DNA of 64,000 nucleotides from Oryzias latipes (Eukaryota; Chordata; Actinopteri; Beloniformes; Adrianichthyidae), in NCBI RefSeq assembly GCF_002234675.1, contig NC_019869.2, positions 9,782,015 to 9,846,014 on the forward strand. The letters run 5' to 3'. This document shows positions 35,012-47,761 of the stretch, piece by piece. The translations under genes were made by a program, and so were the position numbers. The notes under the pieces were generated by a model. That model worked only from the letters and a program-made list of their open reading frames with translations, did no database searches and was not told the origin of the DNA. Every line of letters starts with the position of its first letter. The stretch's first letter is position 1.

Positions 35012-35395
35012 ATTTTGCTGACTGGACAGCCAGAGGACAAGGCAGCCCTTCAAAAAGGTCAAGATTAGGCCCACTCGGCCATTGTGCTTCAAGGTTCAGA
35101 GGACAGAGACCTTTTCCTAATTCCCTTTGCATGGACCGTGATGTTTACAAGGGAGCACTTAAGAAGTGAGGTGAAGGACATGACTGAACCAAAACCACTG
35201 CGACTATGAATGTTGTAAAACCAAAAAAACAAGCTCTGGCAAAGTGCTCTGTCTTGAAAAATGAGAGTGAAACGACAATCCATTCCACATTCCCTGTGAC
35301 AGTATTTCACCGAAATGAAGTATTTTGTATTTATTTTTCTGTACAGTTATGAAACTTTTTTCCTTTCTCTGAAATAAAAGCTATTTATTTTTTTG
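35012..35395 (+). other. twist1: TWIST1 non-coding exon 2 / 3'UTR end
   Basis: Unique sequence after the acceptor, ending near AATAAA at 35373-35378. ORFs within it (for example 35089-35310 on the minus strand) show no domain. Confidence 0.68.
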
Positions 35396-35930
35396 GGAAA
35401 TACATCTAAATGGAAAGCAATTTTGTGTGTTGCGTAAATTTGTAATGTGATGATTAAAAAAAGGAAACATCTTCATCTTCATGACCTCCCAATGAATAAA
35501 TAGTGTCAGCTACTTGACTTTCAGCTAAACAATGGTTATAAATGTTATATATACCTTGTATTCCATCTAATAGAATTTGCTCTGGTTGTCTCAGTACTTT
35601 TTTGGGAGTTTGTTTTGTTGGCAAATCCCCAGTTAACTAAACCAGAGAGGAGGGGGCAAAAGAAAACATTTCATACCACTGGCTTATTCTGTGGTGATTT
35701 CATGAGCTCATGGATCTGGGAAAGCCATAATTAGCTGGTGGTCTGTTTGAACATGGTGAATTTCAAGCTGTAGGAGGCATGCACGATATTCCCAGATGTC
35801 TTCTAAGACAAAGGTCACCACTGCAGTCACCTGCAGGTGCTATACCAGCTAGATCTCAGAAGTTTTGACAGAGAAATGGTGGGGGTCATACACCAAATTG
35901 AATGGAGCATGTCATGCCATAAACCAAAAT

Positions 35931-36050
35931 TTAACCCTATGACACCTGAATTTATTTCCACTTGTGTTTTTGTGTGGATGCTTAATTGAGGTAACTTTGG
36001 AGCAAAAGTGGTTTGATGCACACTTGTATCCCTAAGCATAAGGGGGTTAA
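35931..36050. mobile_element. 120-bp TTAA-ended mini-MITE
   Basis: It begins TTAACCCTATG and ends CATAAGGGGGTTAA, imperfect inverted ends with TTAA at each side. It is non-coding. Confidence 0.55.
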
Positions 36051-36936
36051 ATATTTTTTTATATTTATAATATCCCTTTTTGTTGAAACAGGAGTTAAAA
36101 ACTGCTGAAAGGGGGAGTTCAAAAATACATGAAAGGCTTCTGGCTTTGTTACAAAAAAATAATTCCACTGCAGCATGGAGTGGGGTAAATAACATAATTC
36201 CTTAAATAGAGATCATTTCTGTCTATGGAAATTCACTGTAAATCTAAAAAAGTACATGCATTTATTACATTAAAAAGTGAGTAAAGTCATTAATAATTTG
36301 ATACATCCGTCTTTCACAAACAATGAAGTTTACATAAGATTAACCTGGAGTGCTGCAATATTAGAACAGTCAGAGATGAAAGACTCTGCAGGGAGCCTCA
36401 TACCCTACTCTGGGGTTGTTAGGAGATGATTATTGAAGAATTATGGTGTTTTTGCATCACGGGTTGCGTGCGGAAGGTAAAGCCATCAGCTCTGACCCTG
36501 AAGCCCCCACTGGCCAGGGGGAATCGATTCCCACCCTTAGATCACCGTAACCGTGTTATCTTAAACTTGAGGGTGTTGCTCTGACACGCAGGAATGTCAC
36601 CTTTGAGGCTTCAAAACACACACACAAACACATATAGGTTATACACACACAGAAGGAGATTTCTCACGCCTATGAAATGGGGAAAAATACATTCCACACA
36701 GGAGGAAGGAGAGAGGAACGAAGGCTCCTGCAACCAAACTCCTGCCACCCCCTTTGATGTCTGAAAGTAGTGGGATGACCACTTGTTATCAGTACGAAGG
36801 CATCTGGCTCTACGAGTTTCAGAATTACAGAGACTTTGATGACTGCCACACAAACGCACACACATGCACACGAATTCATCAATTATGCTTTGCAGTCCCT
36901 TAATTTATCTAAATTAACAGTAAAGAAGTGCGTGCG

Positions 36937-38545
36937 TCTTAAAGAACCACTTCAATAAAAACTGGGTTTTTGGTGTTTTTAGCATGTTCTTCTGGTCTTT
37001 TTCTAGTCATGGAGGACCTGTATAAAAACGTAAGTTTAAAATTGCATTTGTGAGTACTTCTTTTTTCAAATTGTTGTGAATCAGGAGCAGACAACAATGC
37101 TGTTTGAAAAAGAGTTTATTTGAAATTTTTATGTAGCTTCACTCCATTCTGCTGCATCCACTTGTAGACAATCCATCTTCATTTAATTTGTTCAAAACGA
37201 TACGGCAGGAAAGCTCCAATGTTGCTCGCCATTTTTGTTGCACAGGTAATGTTAGGATGGGGGTATAAGGAAATTTAAAAGGCCTTAATCAAAATTCAAA
37301 TTTTTTAAACCTTTAAGCTCTGCCAGCACTGCCCAAGGACTAACACACACACCCACTTTCTCTGCTGAGCTAGCAGTGATCGGCTAGAAAGCTTTCATTT
37401 TACATGTAAAAAATTCACATACATCTTTGCATGAGTTTGGATGTTTTTGTGGGAGAGACGCAGACACCCTGCAGAGGCCGACTCTAGTTGACGTTGTGGG
37501 TACCATAACTATTCGGGCTGCAACAACCGTTCAGGGTCCTTCGAATAGTGCTGACGTCACATTATGTGATTGGCTGTACGTTGGTCCGATGATCAGATAG
37601 TGATTGGTCTGGACAAATTACTATACCATAGAAAAAGATATCATGTGGTCCGTTGTAAACAAACAGAGCTCAAACAGGGAGCAAGATTACCCTCTAAATG
37701 TGCTTTTATTGTTGTTATGATTATTATTAAGTGCATTTGCAGCCGAACGGACTACGGTCAGAACCCTTCTCCGGACCGCACACCATAACAAAGCATCTTC
37801 CCTGCCTGCGAACACGAAGCTACAAGACTCCAGCTGCTCTGATCAGAGACGTGGTTCGCTTGTGTGAAGCAGCGTGTTCATTCTAACAGCCACAGATCTT
37901 TTTACAAAGTGGGTTGTGGCAAAATCTCTCTATAAACACTACAAAGAATAATGTCAGACACAACTTAGGAGGGAAAAGAACTTTGGGTTACAAAAGGAAA
38001 TGTGAAATGAAAATATGTAGAGCCCGAGCAGATCTGGACGGTACGTAGTTTGTCCAAGTGGGGTTAGCGTAGTGTGACGTTATCCTCAGTCGAAAGGACC
38101 CCAATGGTTATTGCAGGCCGAATGGTCACGGTACCTACAACGTCATGAAATGGGCGGAACCCAGAGGGAGAGAAAGGCGGAGCCTCAGAGATCCAGTCCG
38201 GGTTGGAAAATGAGCAGCAAAAATAACTCCTATTTAATAAAAAATCGTTCTTCAGTGTGCCAACGGTATACATCAGTACAGTTTACTCTGAAAGCTTAAG
38301 AAAAGCATGATATAGACCCTCTAAGCTAGCGGGAGGGCATGTAAACCATAGGTGTAAACACAGACACCCACAACTCAGAGGCAAAGTTTTATTGAACTAC
38401 TGCCGCTCTGAAGAAGCGATATCTTAGGAAACAACAGTTTTTTTATTTTTTATTTTGACTAAAAACAGCATAATTATGATTAAAAGATCACTAGGAAGGC
38501 CTTTACAATAGTTCAAAAGATGATTGAGTGTGAGTTAAATAATCC
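36937..38545 (+). mobile_element. MITE-A copy split by a 1.1-kb insertion
   Basis: The left part (36937-37270) starts TTAAAGAACCACTTCAATAA and runs through AATCAGGAGCAGACAAC to GTTGCACAGGTAATGTTAGG. The right part (38372-38545) resumes with CAACTCAGAGGCAAAG and ends GATGATTGAGTGTGAGTTAA. Between them is about 1.1 kb of other DNA with a hAT-like phrase (TATTCGGGCTGCAACAACCG at 37509) and no clear protein. Confidence 0.6.
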
Positions 38546-39252
38546 ATAGAGCTACGTTGATTTTTTATTTTGAAAGTTCGGCATAAGGTTCATTTGGTGA
38601 TTGAAATGCTCTAACAGAAGCATACCTGTGTGTTTTTACTTCTCCCAGCAATGTGCCTCCTTCACTTCCAATCTGTGTCTGAAGTTCCTCATTATGGGGC
38701 AGCTAGCCCTGGTTTACATTAACCCTCAACACCATAAGAAGACCAGTGGGGAGAGGAAGTCAGACTGAGACAGACAAGGGGGGAGAAAAGGCTTGATTTG
38801 TAGGTCTGGTTTCCATTAGAGCTAATTATCTGTGTTTCATCTCAGTTTGTGTGTCAGTGTGTGTAAAAATGTATGTTTATATGCGCTCTTTATGTTTGAT
38901 CAGAGGCTTTTACCCATCAAGTGCAACTCTTGATAATCATACCTGAAGCCAGTTAGTGAGCTCACATAAAGCCCTTCCTTTTACATGACTCTACCTCAAA
39001 GGGGAATAAAATTAATGCACTGGACTTAGAGTTTTTGAGCTTGTGAGCAGAGATCTGTCCAATTTACTTTGTTAAACAGTTTTAATGACGTGAAAACTTC
39101 TAATTTATCCGAAAGGCAAAAATAAAATGTAAACAAAATCTTTTGTTGCTTATAAAACAATGGCCTAATTCGCTAGTTTTACTTTATCCTTTAACACTGT
39201 AGATATCACTGGTGAAACCTATTTGACCATTCACACAATCAACGTGAATCAG

Positions 39253-39370
39253 TTAATTCGGACTCAGAGAAAAGCGGCTTTTCATAGTGGCTTTGCAGCA
39301 ATATGCAACATTTTATGAACGGAAGGGGTTGCTCAACGGCATAAAGCCGCTTTTCTCTGCTTTGAATTAC
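39253..39370. repeat. 118-bp foldback element
   Basis: Arms containing CAGAGAAAAGCGGCTTT (39264-39280) and AAAGCCGCTTTTCTCTG (39343-39359) are perfect complements; flanking AATTC and GAATT extend the match with gaps. The loop is about 60 bp. Confidence 0.75.
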
Positions 39371-39796
39371 GTCATTGGCATAAATGTTTGAAGCGTTGTG
39401 GTGGTCGAAAGAATGTCAACACTGGATCTAAAGCTGGAGTGTAAAAGATTAGCCTTCAGTAGCTACATTTGAAGGCATCAGAGTAAGCTTTATCCTCTTA
39501 AAAAAGTAACTTTGCACCTTTTAATTTTATGTCAGCCTGGACTATGAGTCCTTAAAACACTTTTTTCATTTGTGTGAGATCATTGTCCTAGCACCTGACA
39601 CAGTTTTAGCAAAACTTCAGCTGTTTGACAGACAGGCCTCACATTACCATGTTCAATATTTCATGAATTTAAAAGAGACCAAAGAGGTAGCGAGGTATTT
39701 AGTTAATGCATTAAAAAACAAGCCCCAATGATGAAACCCCCACCACCATGCTTAACAGTTTATGTATGCATGTTATGTACTATATTTTAAGCACTA

Positions 39797-40130
39797 TATA
39801 GGGGTGCACCGGATTGTAAGGCGCACAGTCAATGTATGGTATATTTTGAACTTATGTCATATATAAGGCGCACTAAGCGAGTCAGGCATAAACCCGTCGG
39901 TAAGGCTGACTAACTAGCCCAAGCCCATCACCACCACACGTTAGCTGTATTGCCGTATTTACATTAACACCCAAGCTTGTTGTAACTCGTAAATAAAAGA
40001 CTGACATTTTGACAGAGGACAGTGTACCTCTCAAAATGGTTTCAACATCTTTAAATGAGGGGCTCTGGATTATGAGGCGACCTAGGATTTTTTGGGGGGG
40101 AAAAAGGCTGTTGTGCAGAAAATACAGTAT
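39797..40130. repeat. Repeat with ATAAGGCGCAC phrases
   Basis: It contains GGTGCACCGGATTGTAAGGC, ATATAAGGCGCACTAAGCGA and later GGGCTCTGGATTATGAGGCG, reminiscent of a vertebrate repeat built on TTATAAGGCGCACCGG ends. The class is uncertain. Confidence 0.5.
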
Positions 40131-40314
40131 GTTGGTTGTGTCAAATATATTTGTTTGACTTTACACTAAGTCTTAATGGTGTTGAAGGAATCGACTGCAA
40201 GAGAAGTAAAAGAATTTTACTTGGTGAAATGTGGCAAACCTCGCCGTGACAAACACTACCATGTATCAAACATGATAACCAAGAGCAAAAGCAAAACCTG
40301 AACTGAAGACAACT

Positions 40315-40816
40315 TGTCATGGTGCCTCTGGCAGCTCTCCTCCCCCCTCCCCTCTCTGCTTAGTTCCTGATTCGACTCAGCTGTGACCATTCAACTCATC
40401 AACCACCTGCTCTTCATGAGGAGATCCAGCTCCAGCATTCTTTGCCAGTTTGTTGCCCCTGATGGGGCTTAGTCTGGTCACTTAGGTATTCTAATTCATG
40501 TATTTTTTTGCTCATGCCTAACTCCTTCTTATGCCTCGCCTTCAGGACATACAAACCACGAGTGGTCACCTGAGTCTCCTGTCTACCTGAGCCAAAGTAC
40601 CTCACGGAAGTCCAAGTATCCTCCAGCCACGCCATGAGCCAATACAAACCTACAGCCACGCCATGAGCCATTACAAACCTCCAGCGACGCCACCAGCCCC
40701 GTCAAGACTTCAAGCCTCACCGGATAAATAAACCTCTATACTTGCCTCTTAAACTCACCTGTGTTTTCCTTCCGGGTTCCAGCGCCTGTGTCTGCCTCAC
40801 CTAGCTTGCCATGACA
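40315..40816. mobile_element. Solo LTR with perfect 5-bp target duplication
   Basis: The termini are TGTCATGG and CCATGACA, perfect inverted TG...CA ends. The flanks on both sides read CAACT (40310-40314 and 40817-40821). It has an internal AATAAA (about 40725) and a local tandem duplication of about 28 bp (40625-40680, GCCACGCCATGAGCCA). No internal retroviral-type region or second LTR is nearby. It looks like the product of LTR-LTR recombination. The 85-residue ORF at 40414-40671 is LTR sequence. Confidence 0.9.
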
Positions 40817-40821
40817 CAACT

Positions 40822-43800
40822 GAGGATTAACTGAAGACAAACCATTAACTAAAATTGAGGGTGAAGAGCAACATTTCAGGTTCAGCTTCTTTGTCATCTG
40901 AGCTCCCACGGCTGCTTCGTAACACTTTTCAATTCACTGCAGTCTGACAGCAAATCTAACAAAAGGAGAATTGGGGCAAAACAAAGGACAGCAAAGATTC
41001 TGTCTTATTAATCATTTGTTTTTACTGTCTAGATTGATCCTGTTAGCAAAGAAGATAGAAAACTGAATGCCAAATAACTTTTAGTTGAGATGGACAAATG
41101 TCATCCAATCAGTGATGTCCCAATACACTTTACTTTTCTGGTTTCTCACAGTGTTTTTCTAACATTTCCTTTTGTGTTCTGGAAATTGTTTTCTGAAATG
41201 CTTTTTTTTTCTTATTTTTTACATTTTTGTTTCTGAAATGTTTTTTCTAAAATGTAATGTAATGTTTTTTTTGTGACATTTTGTGACACTGGCAGAAAGT
41301 TGTTCTAAACTATGTCTCCCTTGATCATTTGACTTGTTGACTGCATCACAGATCAGTTTTTTTTAAGAGATGGGAACCTTTGCTGTATTGGACTAGACAT
41401 TGCCACAATTATTAGTTGAGGATTTGTGCTCTAACACTAAATGCAATACCTATTGTACTTTTACTTTTTCACTTCATGTTCTTATATTTGCTTTATAGGT
41501 TTGTAGTTGTTCCTTGCACGTGTAATTTATTTCTGAACCCATGGGCCAAACGCATTCTTTTTTTTTTGTCTAGTTAATTAAAAAAATATATACCTAAATG
41601 TGTGAAAGAATAAAAGGCATCCTTCAGGACAAAGGCTATTCAAAAGCTAAAAATTCTCATTTGGTTACAACAAAGGTATTAAATCTGGCATATTAAGTAT
41701 TTCTCCGCATGGCACAGATGAGATTACCTCTTTTACTGTCTCAACCTTGAGTCTCAGAACCCGTGCAGTGGGCGGGAGCCAAAGTGTACAGTCTGGTTTC
41801 TTTAGGACCCTTTCCAACTTTTCTTTAGGGAAACGGTGCACTGTACCATCTGCATAGTGGACACTTAAATACCACAAACTGGCATTTGTGAAACTAATTA
41901 GGCGACAGCTGCTTCGTTGTAAAAAGCTTTGTGTTTCACCTTTGCACCACACCTATTCACATGGCACTCGTTCCACTGACCACTACCTCACACGGCGACA
42001 CGGAGGCTGGGAAGAAACGCTGTGTTGGGAAATTCGCAGCACAGCAGGATGGAGAAGGGGGTTTTAGGGGCCCAATGGACACACTGTGAAAATGGGCCTT
42101 GGGATAAACTGGCAACTGGTCAAGTAGGGGTGGGGGGTGTCACCCCTACTCGCCTCGCAGTTTTTTGGATAAGCTTTAATGATACGCAAGTGAATGGAAT
42201 AAGTGAGTTTATGTAAGATTTTCAGATAGATGAATAGTTTCATTTTAATTGTAATTCTTTGCATTCTGTTCTGGAAACACAGTCATTGAACAGAATTAAT
42301 AATGAGGGCATTGTTGTCATGATGATAAAGGTTTGGTGACAGGGGAAGTCAAAAGAGCTTCCTTGTTGGCTCAACGGCCAACTGACATAATGAACCTTCC
42401 TTTGCTTCCATCCCCTTAGGTCAGTGCCAGCATTGCCCATAGGTTTTGACCTGTGACCACTTCAGACTGACCTTCTCCGCGGAAACCTGCGACCCTCAGC
42501 TGGACCACGAGCCGCCACTCTCAATTCTATTAAACAGCCCCATTCAGTCCACTAAGCTGTATTTACAGAGCATAAAAGAAGATTTTTAATACAGAGGAGG
42601 AGAGAGTGAAACGTGCGGATTAAGTCTGGCTAAAACAGAAGAAAATCGCAGAAAGATGGAAAAAAACTTTCATGAATCCTCTGAGCTCTTTGGCCCAAGG
42701 CTGTTTATCTTCCAGATTGAGTTAAATGCAAGCCCGTGTAGCTCTTCGCATACCAGACATTATCATAGTGGCCCTGCTTCACAAATATAAACATGGTCAA
42801 TTTATCAAAGACTAACGCCGCTCAATCAAACACGCTCTTTCTTCTAACTTAATTTACTTTGCACCACACAAAGAACCCTTAGTGGATTTAAGCTGTCTCC
42901 ATGTTTAATTTTGGCTCAAAATGGGGGATTGAAGGAGCGCTGATGATTAAGGTTAAAAAGGTTTCGGTATGTTTACCTTGTAAAATCACAGTGGTTTCTT
43001 ATCACGGGCAAATCTGCAGACAATCTGCATGGAAAAGCCTCAGGTTATGATGTGTGCTGCTCCCAAAGAGGGATCATTGTTTGATTCTGCAAAGGCATGG
43101 GAATACAACCACCCTTTGGGAAGTGTCTGACTTTCTTTTTTTTTTGTCAGTAAGAAACTTTGTTCATAACAGTTGTGTTTTTTAATGTAAACACTCAGCG
43201 TTGCATCATTCACGATTATTGGACTTTTGGGCTTTTCTCTGCTGAAATGAGAGTACAGCCGTAGTTTACTGGCATTCCAGGGGCCCCCGTCAAGAGTGAG
43301 CATGAACAAACACTCACGCACTTAAGGGCGGAGTGAGGGATGACTTGGCAGGAAGAGCAGCTCCAGTCTCAGTTTTGCTCCAAGGGGATCTACTGGTAAA
43401 GGAGTAGAGATCTGCAGCCGTTCCTCTGGTGTTACCCATGGGGGTGGTCCCTTCTCCATTTCTTTCTCCTGTTTTACTTCTATCTTTTCAGTCCTTTTCA
43501 CATTACTTTGAGGTGGTCTGTCTCTTTCTTACTGTTTTGTTTCCAACCCAACCTAAACCCCTCTCCTTGATCATGTTCTCATATTTAATTTATCATATAA
43601 TCTTTTTCATTCGGTTTAATAGTCCCCTTCTCATTTCCTCCCCTTCTTTTAAACTTCCTCCTTTATTTGCTTTTTGTGTTTACCTCCACACACAAACATG
43701 TAAAAAATCATCATGACTTTGTTTTACTTTGTGTTGCTTTGTGGGAGTGTCAGAAAGAAAAAAAATCACAAAGAGAGACATTGGGACTGTAAGAAAACAA

Positions 43801-44500
43801 AGCATTGCTGAGGCAGTACACGGTCTGCCAGCATTTTTCTGGCCTGTAATATTTTGAATCTCCCTTTTTTCCCTTATTTTTCTGATTTCAGAAAGTTTAA
43901 AATTAGAACATCCCATTTGCTTTTCTGGATGTTTTTTTTTTTTCTCTCTTTCATTTTTCCACCCTGAAGGTCCAGGTTGTGTGAGTTTACAAGCCTGGCA
44001 TTTGGTGTCATTTGGAGCCTTCTCTTGTTTTCTCAACTCCTATGAAACTGGACCAAAAGCCTCTTAATACTCTTCCTTCGGGCCGCCTGGTAAATGTTCA
44101 TGCCAGCTCCCAGGCTCCTTTGTACCAACACACACAAACAGCATGCATGCTGACAGGAAAAGAGTAAAGTAACACAATCCCTTTAAAAAGACGCAGTGGC
44201 TCTTGAGACCAAAAGTATGTTCTGGAGTGGCAGTGTTTTTTTGAAAATCTTGGCTATTTCAGAAAGAAAGTAAAAACTTGTTCAAATGCTCTCTTGAGAT
44301 TCTGGAAATCTCTTTAAGTATTGGTTTTTCACTTTTTCGAAACTCATTTAAAGCTTCTAGAAATAAAAACCTGCCATGTTTTTCTTGGACCTGAAGAAAT
44401 GTGTTGCTTAGTTTGGGCTCACAAGGAAAATTAGCTTACGGCTAATGCTGAACGTTTCACAATAACAAGGACAATGTTAAAACATCCCAGAATTTGTTTT
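40822..44500. other. Gene-free interval downstream of TWIST1
   Basis: No HDAC9 exon or other gene is recognised on either strand. The minus ORF 41665-41952 (95 residues, WYLSVHYADGTVHRFPKEKL) has no family I can name. 42400-43330 and 43730-44160 look free of repeats and are candidate conserved regulatory DNA, by appearance only. Confidence 0.4.
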
Positions 44501-44501
44501 A

Positions 44502-44700
44502 AAGACCCACTCCGATGATAATGGTGTTTTTTCCTAAGATGTTCTCATGGCATTTTTCTTTTAATTGTCCTGTCCAACAGCCGAGGAAACAGATCAGAGC
44601 TGAAGACCTCTTGTGTTGGACAGATTTTACTTTTACAATAGGGGTTTATGGGGAAAAAAAACAAAGAGGGAGAGAGTGGGATGTTAAAGATGGGGGATAA
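44502..44700 (+). mobile_element. MITE-A 5' fragment
   Basis: It starts TTAAAGACCCACTCCGATGA, the family terminus, and keeps ATGGTGTTTTTTCCTAAGAT. The match fades after about 80 bp. Confidence 0.55.
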
Positions 44701-45189
44701 GGGGTTAAGATGGGGGAGATGGGGGGGTCAATAATATAGAGTCATAACATAAAAGTGTTATAAGTAAATTGCATGACTTAGTTTTCACATACACACACTT
44801 ACACACACCAACAAATAGTCTGCACACATCTATTTACAGATTTGAAGTACATTCATACATTAATGATGGAAGATTTATCTCACAAGACTTATGCGCAGAG
44901 ACAGGTACACAAAAGTTTTCCATAACCAATATTCTTAGAGAGGGGTGTAAAATCATTACCCACACCCATATTTGAGCAAAAGTAAATAAGCAGGTGGGTT
45001 GAAGGAATGTGTGCTTCTTAGAGTGTACCTTGATCACATTGAATGCTCCAGTAAAGGCAGGAGGCCCAGCACCCTACTCCCCAGAGCCAGGGGAAGACAG
45101 CAGAGCAGCCCGGCCAATCCAGGGACCCAAGAGCTGGACCCCCACCACGGAGATGGAGCCGGAGACAGAGCCCAGGGACTAGACCCAGA

Positions 45190-45726
45190 ATCCTGACAAC
45201 CTTATTAGGATGTCAGGATTGTTCCAAATGGGTGTCAGTTTGCTCGGTGTGACAAAGGAGTCATTCAAACCTGATACAGGATTTCAGTCCAATTAATAAA
45301 CGATTTACCAAACCCAGATTCTTGTAAAGCAGCAAGCAAAGACTTCCAATTCACCCTGTCAAATGCTTTTTCAGCATCTAATGAGATTATGGTTTAATAG
45401 AGGTAAATTATATTAGATTAACAAGTCTTCGGACATTGTTTATGGATTGTCTTCCTTTAATAAATCCAGTTTGATCAGGGTGAATTATCTGGGGAGTGAT
45501 CTTCTCTGGTCTCCTAGCTAGAGCTTTACATATGATTTTAAGATCTGCATTGATCAGATAGATGGGATGGTAGCTGGAAGGCAGGGGGGGAATCTTTTTC
45601 TGGCTTCAGGAGAAGAATGATGTTGGCAGTGTTCATATTAGCTGGTAGTGAGTGGTGATCTTTAAAAAATAAAAACCATTTTATAAATATTTGGTGCAAA
45701 GAGGTCCCAGAATTCTTTGTAGATTT
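45190..45726 (-). mobile_element. L1-like LINE reverse transcriptase fragment
   Basis: Minus-strand translation gives IYKEFWDLFAPNI, then DHHSLPANMNTANIILLLKP, PDQTGFIKGRQSINNVRRL and SLDAEKAFDRVNW, the fingers-palm order of L1-clade reverse transcriptases. It is frame-broken. A GC-rich tract at 45040-45190 may be its 3' sequence. Confidence 0.8.
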
Positions 45727-45812
45727 CTGAAAGCATGTGCCACACTAAGGTGACGTTGCCTTGTTACAATCCTGGCGACCAACTTGTTTTGTTAATGCTA
45801 TGAATTTTAAGA
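45727..45812. repeat. 86-bp inverted repeat, left arm
   Basis: It begins CTGAAAGCATGTGCCACACT and ends ATGAATTTTAAGA. The reverse complement of 47762-47847 matches it with six mismatches. Confidence 0.92.
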
Positions 45813-46740
45813 GGGGACAGTACATGAATATCACTGCACCAAACAGAGGCATGGAGAACTAAATGATAAACAAATGATCAAGAATAGAGGAGAGAAGGAG
45901 AGTAGAAGTAGGCGAGAATAGAGGACAGAACCCATGTGTACCATAGCTACCCCAGCTTTAAAATTACTGGCAGCCTACTAACAACTTTATTATTATTGTT
46001 AAGTTTAATTTAAACAAATAAACAGTAAGGTAAATATTCTCTGAATACTAGCTAGTCTGACAACAAGCCTGTCCAAAGAGGAATGTTTTAAGCCTAACTT
46101 TAAATGTAGAAACTGTGTCGGCCTCTCTTACATGAGCTGGGAGCTTATTCCATAAAACAGGGGCTTGGTGGCTAAACGCTCTACCTCCAACTCTACTTTT
46201 ACAAATTCTGGGAACTACAAGCAGTCCTGCATTTTGCGAACAAAGGGCTCTGTTTGGGTGGTAAGGCACTATGAGATCTTTGATATAGAATGGGTTCATG
46301 CCATGTAAGGCCTTATAGGTTAACAGGAGGATTTTGAACTCAATTCTAGAATCAACTGGGAGCCAGTGAAGTGAAACTAACACAGGAGTGATGTGATCTC
46401 TTCTGCTAGTTCCTGCTAACAATCTAGCTGCTGCGTTCTGAACAAGCTGGAGACTTCTTAAGGAACTCTTAGGACACGCTGCTAACAAGGAGTTACAGTA
46501 ATCCAGCCTAGACGTATCAAACGCATGGATGAGCTTTTCAGCATCACTCTTAGAAAGTATATTTCTGATCTTTGCTATATTCCGCAGGTGAAAAAAGGCA
46601 GCTCTACACACCTGAGATATGTGAGCCTTAAATGATGAATCCTGGTCAAATAAAACCCCTAGGTTTCTAACTGTGGAATTGGAGGCAATACTTTCGCCAT
46701 CCAGCGCTGGAACAAACTTCATACAGGGATTTGAACCCTA
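45813..46740 (-). pseudogene. L2-type LINE 3' end with 224-residue ORF remnant
   Basis: Minus ORF 46048-46722 reads RNLGVLFDQDSSFKAHISQV, FFHLRNIAKIRNILSKSDAE, TSRLDYCNSLLAACPKSSLR, NAAARLLAGTSRRDHITPVL and SLHWLPVDSRIEFKILLLTY, the conserved region following the reverse transcriptase core of fish L2 elements. The frame is open to a stop at 46048, so it is a relatively young copy, but the catalytic part is missing. Its 3' sequence continues to 45813, where it is cut by the inverted-repeat arm. Confidence 0.9.
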
Positions 46741-46771
46741 AGCTTAACCATTACCATAAACTGGGGAATTT

Positions 46772-47370
46772 ATGGTGCACTGGGGTTCTGTCCTCTACTC
46801 TCATCTACTTCTCCTCTCTTTCTTTCCTCTATTTTTGATCATTTATTTATCATTTAGTTTTTCATTCCATGTTTGGTGCAGTGTGATTCATGCATTGTCC
46901 CTCTTTCTAAATCCCCTGGAGTGGGAGTGATTCCAGATTCCATGCACCTGTACTTGGTTGTGGACCCTACTTCTTGCTTTTCTCACACTCCCAGCCGTCC
47001 CCAAACTCATCGGAATGAAGCTCATCTCCTGGACTCCCTAAATATGTAGTTGTAGAGTTAGATAAGCTAATTCTCTAAGTGTTCTGGTAAATCGCCTGTC
47101 CATCCTGGGGAGGAACCATGTGGACATCCCTGAAGCTTCTTTTTTTCGGGAATTTGTTTTTTTTTAGGAGTTTGTACTAACCGCGAAGGACACTCTAAGG
47201 ACAGGGATACTCAGTTCTGTTTAGTCTGTTTAGTTTAGTTTAGTTTAGCCATTACCTAAATAATTCTATGACTTTAGATTCTTTATGATTCATGTTTATT
47301 ACAAAGCTACCTGTTTGGAGCCCATTGAGATGACTAATAATAGGCCATAAAAATAAAATCAAATTGAATT
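46772..47370 (+). mobile_element. L2-type LINE 3'UTR in opposite orientation
   Basis: 46772-46905 is the inverted counterpart of 45813-45945 (shared CACTGCACCAAACA and TAGAGGACAGAACC in complement). It then runs on to a full tail, GAGCCCATTGAGATGACTAA and AATAAAATCAAATTGAATTT. It abuts the minus-strand copy tail to tail with no ORF of its own. Confidence 0.75.
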
Positions 47371-47660
47371 TAATCATTAAAAAACAACAAAGAAACAAAT
47401 CGCAATCTTCTCAATTAGGGAAGGAACAGGAAATATCACCCACGACCCAAAAGAAATAAAAAACATGTTTAAAGAATTTTACAAGAATTTATATTCATCT
47501 CAAATTGACCCATCAGTAAAAAGTATTAAATCATTTCTAGATAATATAAATTTACCCAAACTAGACCAAGAATCAATTACAGCCTTAGACTCACCCCTCT
47601 CTGTGGCAGAACTTCATTCATCTCTGCGGCTGATACCAAATCACATTTTTAATTAATAAA
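47371..47660 (+). mobile_element. L1-like LINE fragment, opposite orientation to 45190-45726
   Basis: ORF 47465-47656 reads MFKEFYKNLYSSQ, FLDNINLPKLDQESITALDS and PLSVAELHSSLRLIPN, the segment just upstream of the L1 reverse transcriptase. In the L1 protein this precedes the IYKEFW segment found on the other strand at 45.7 kb, so one L1 may have been split and inverted. Confidence 0.75.
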
Positions 47661-47761
47661 AAAATTAATTTCTTGCAATTTTACTATCAAAGATACATGC
47701 AACTCTGCAGATAGCAGAACATTGTGCAGAATTTTTTGTTTTGTTTTTACAAGAAAAATAG

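Noticed and set aside
41665-41952. 95-residue minus ORF considered as an HDAC9 or other gene exon
   Set aside because: The residues do not resemble HDAC9 and I see no convincing splice sites; left as unrecognised.
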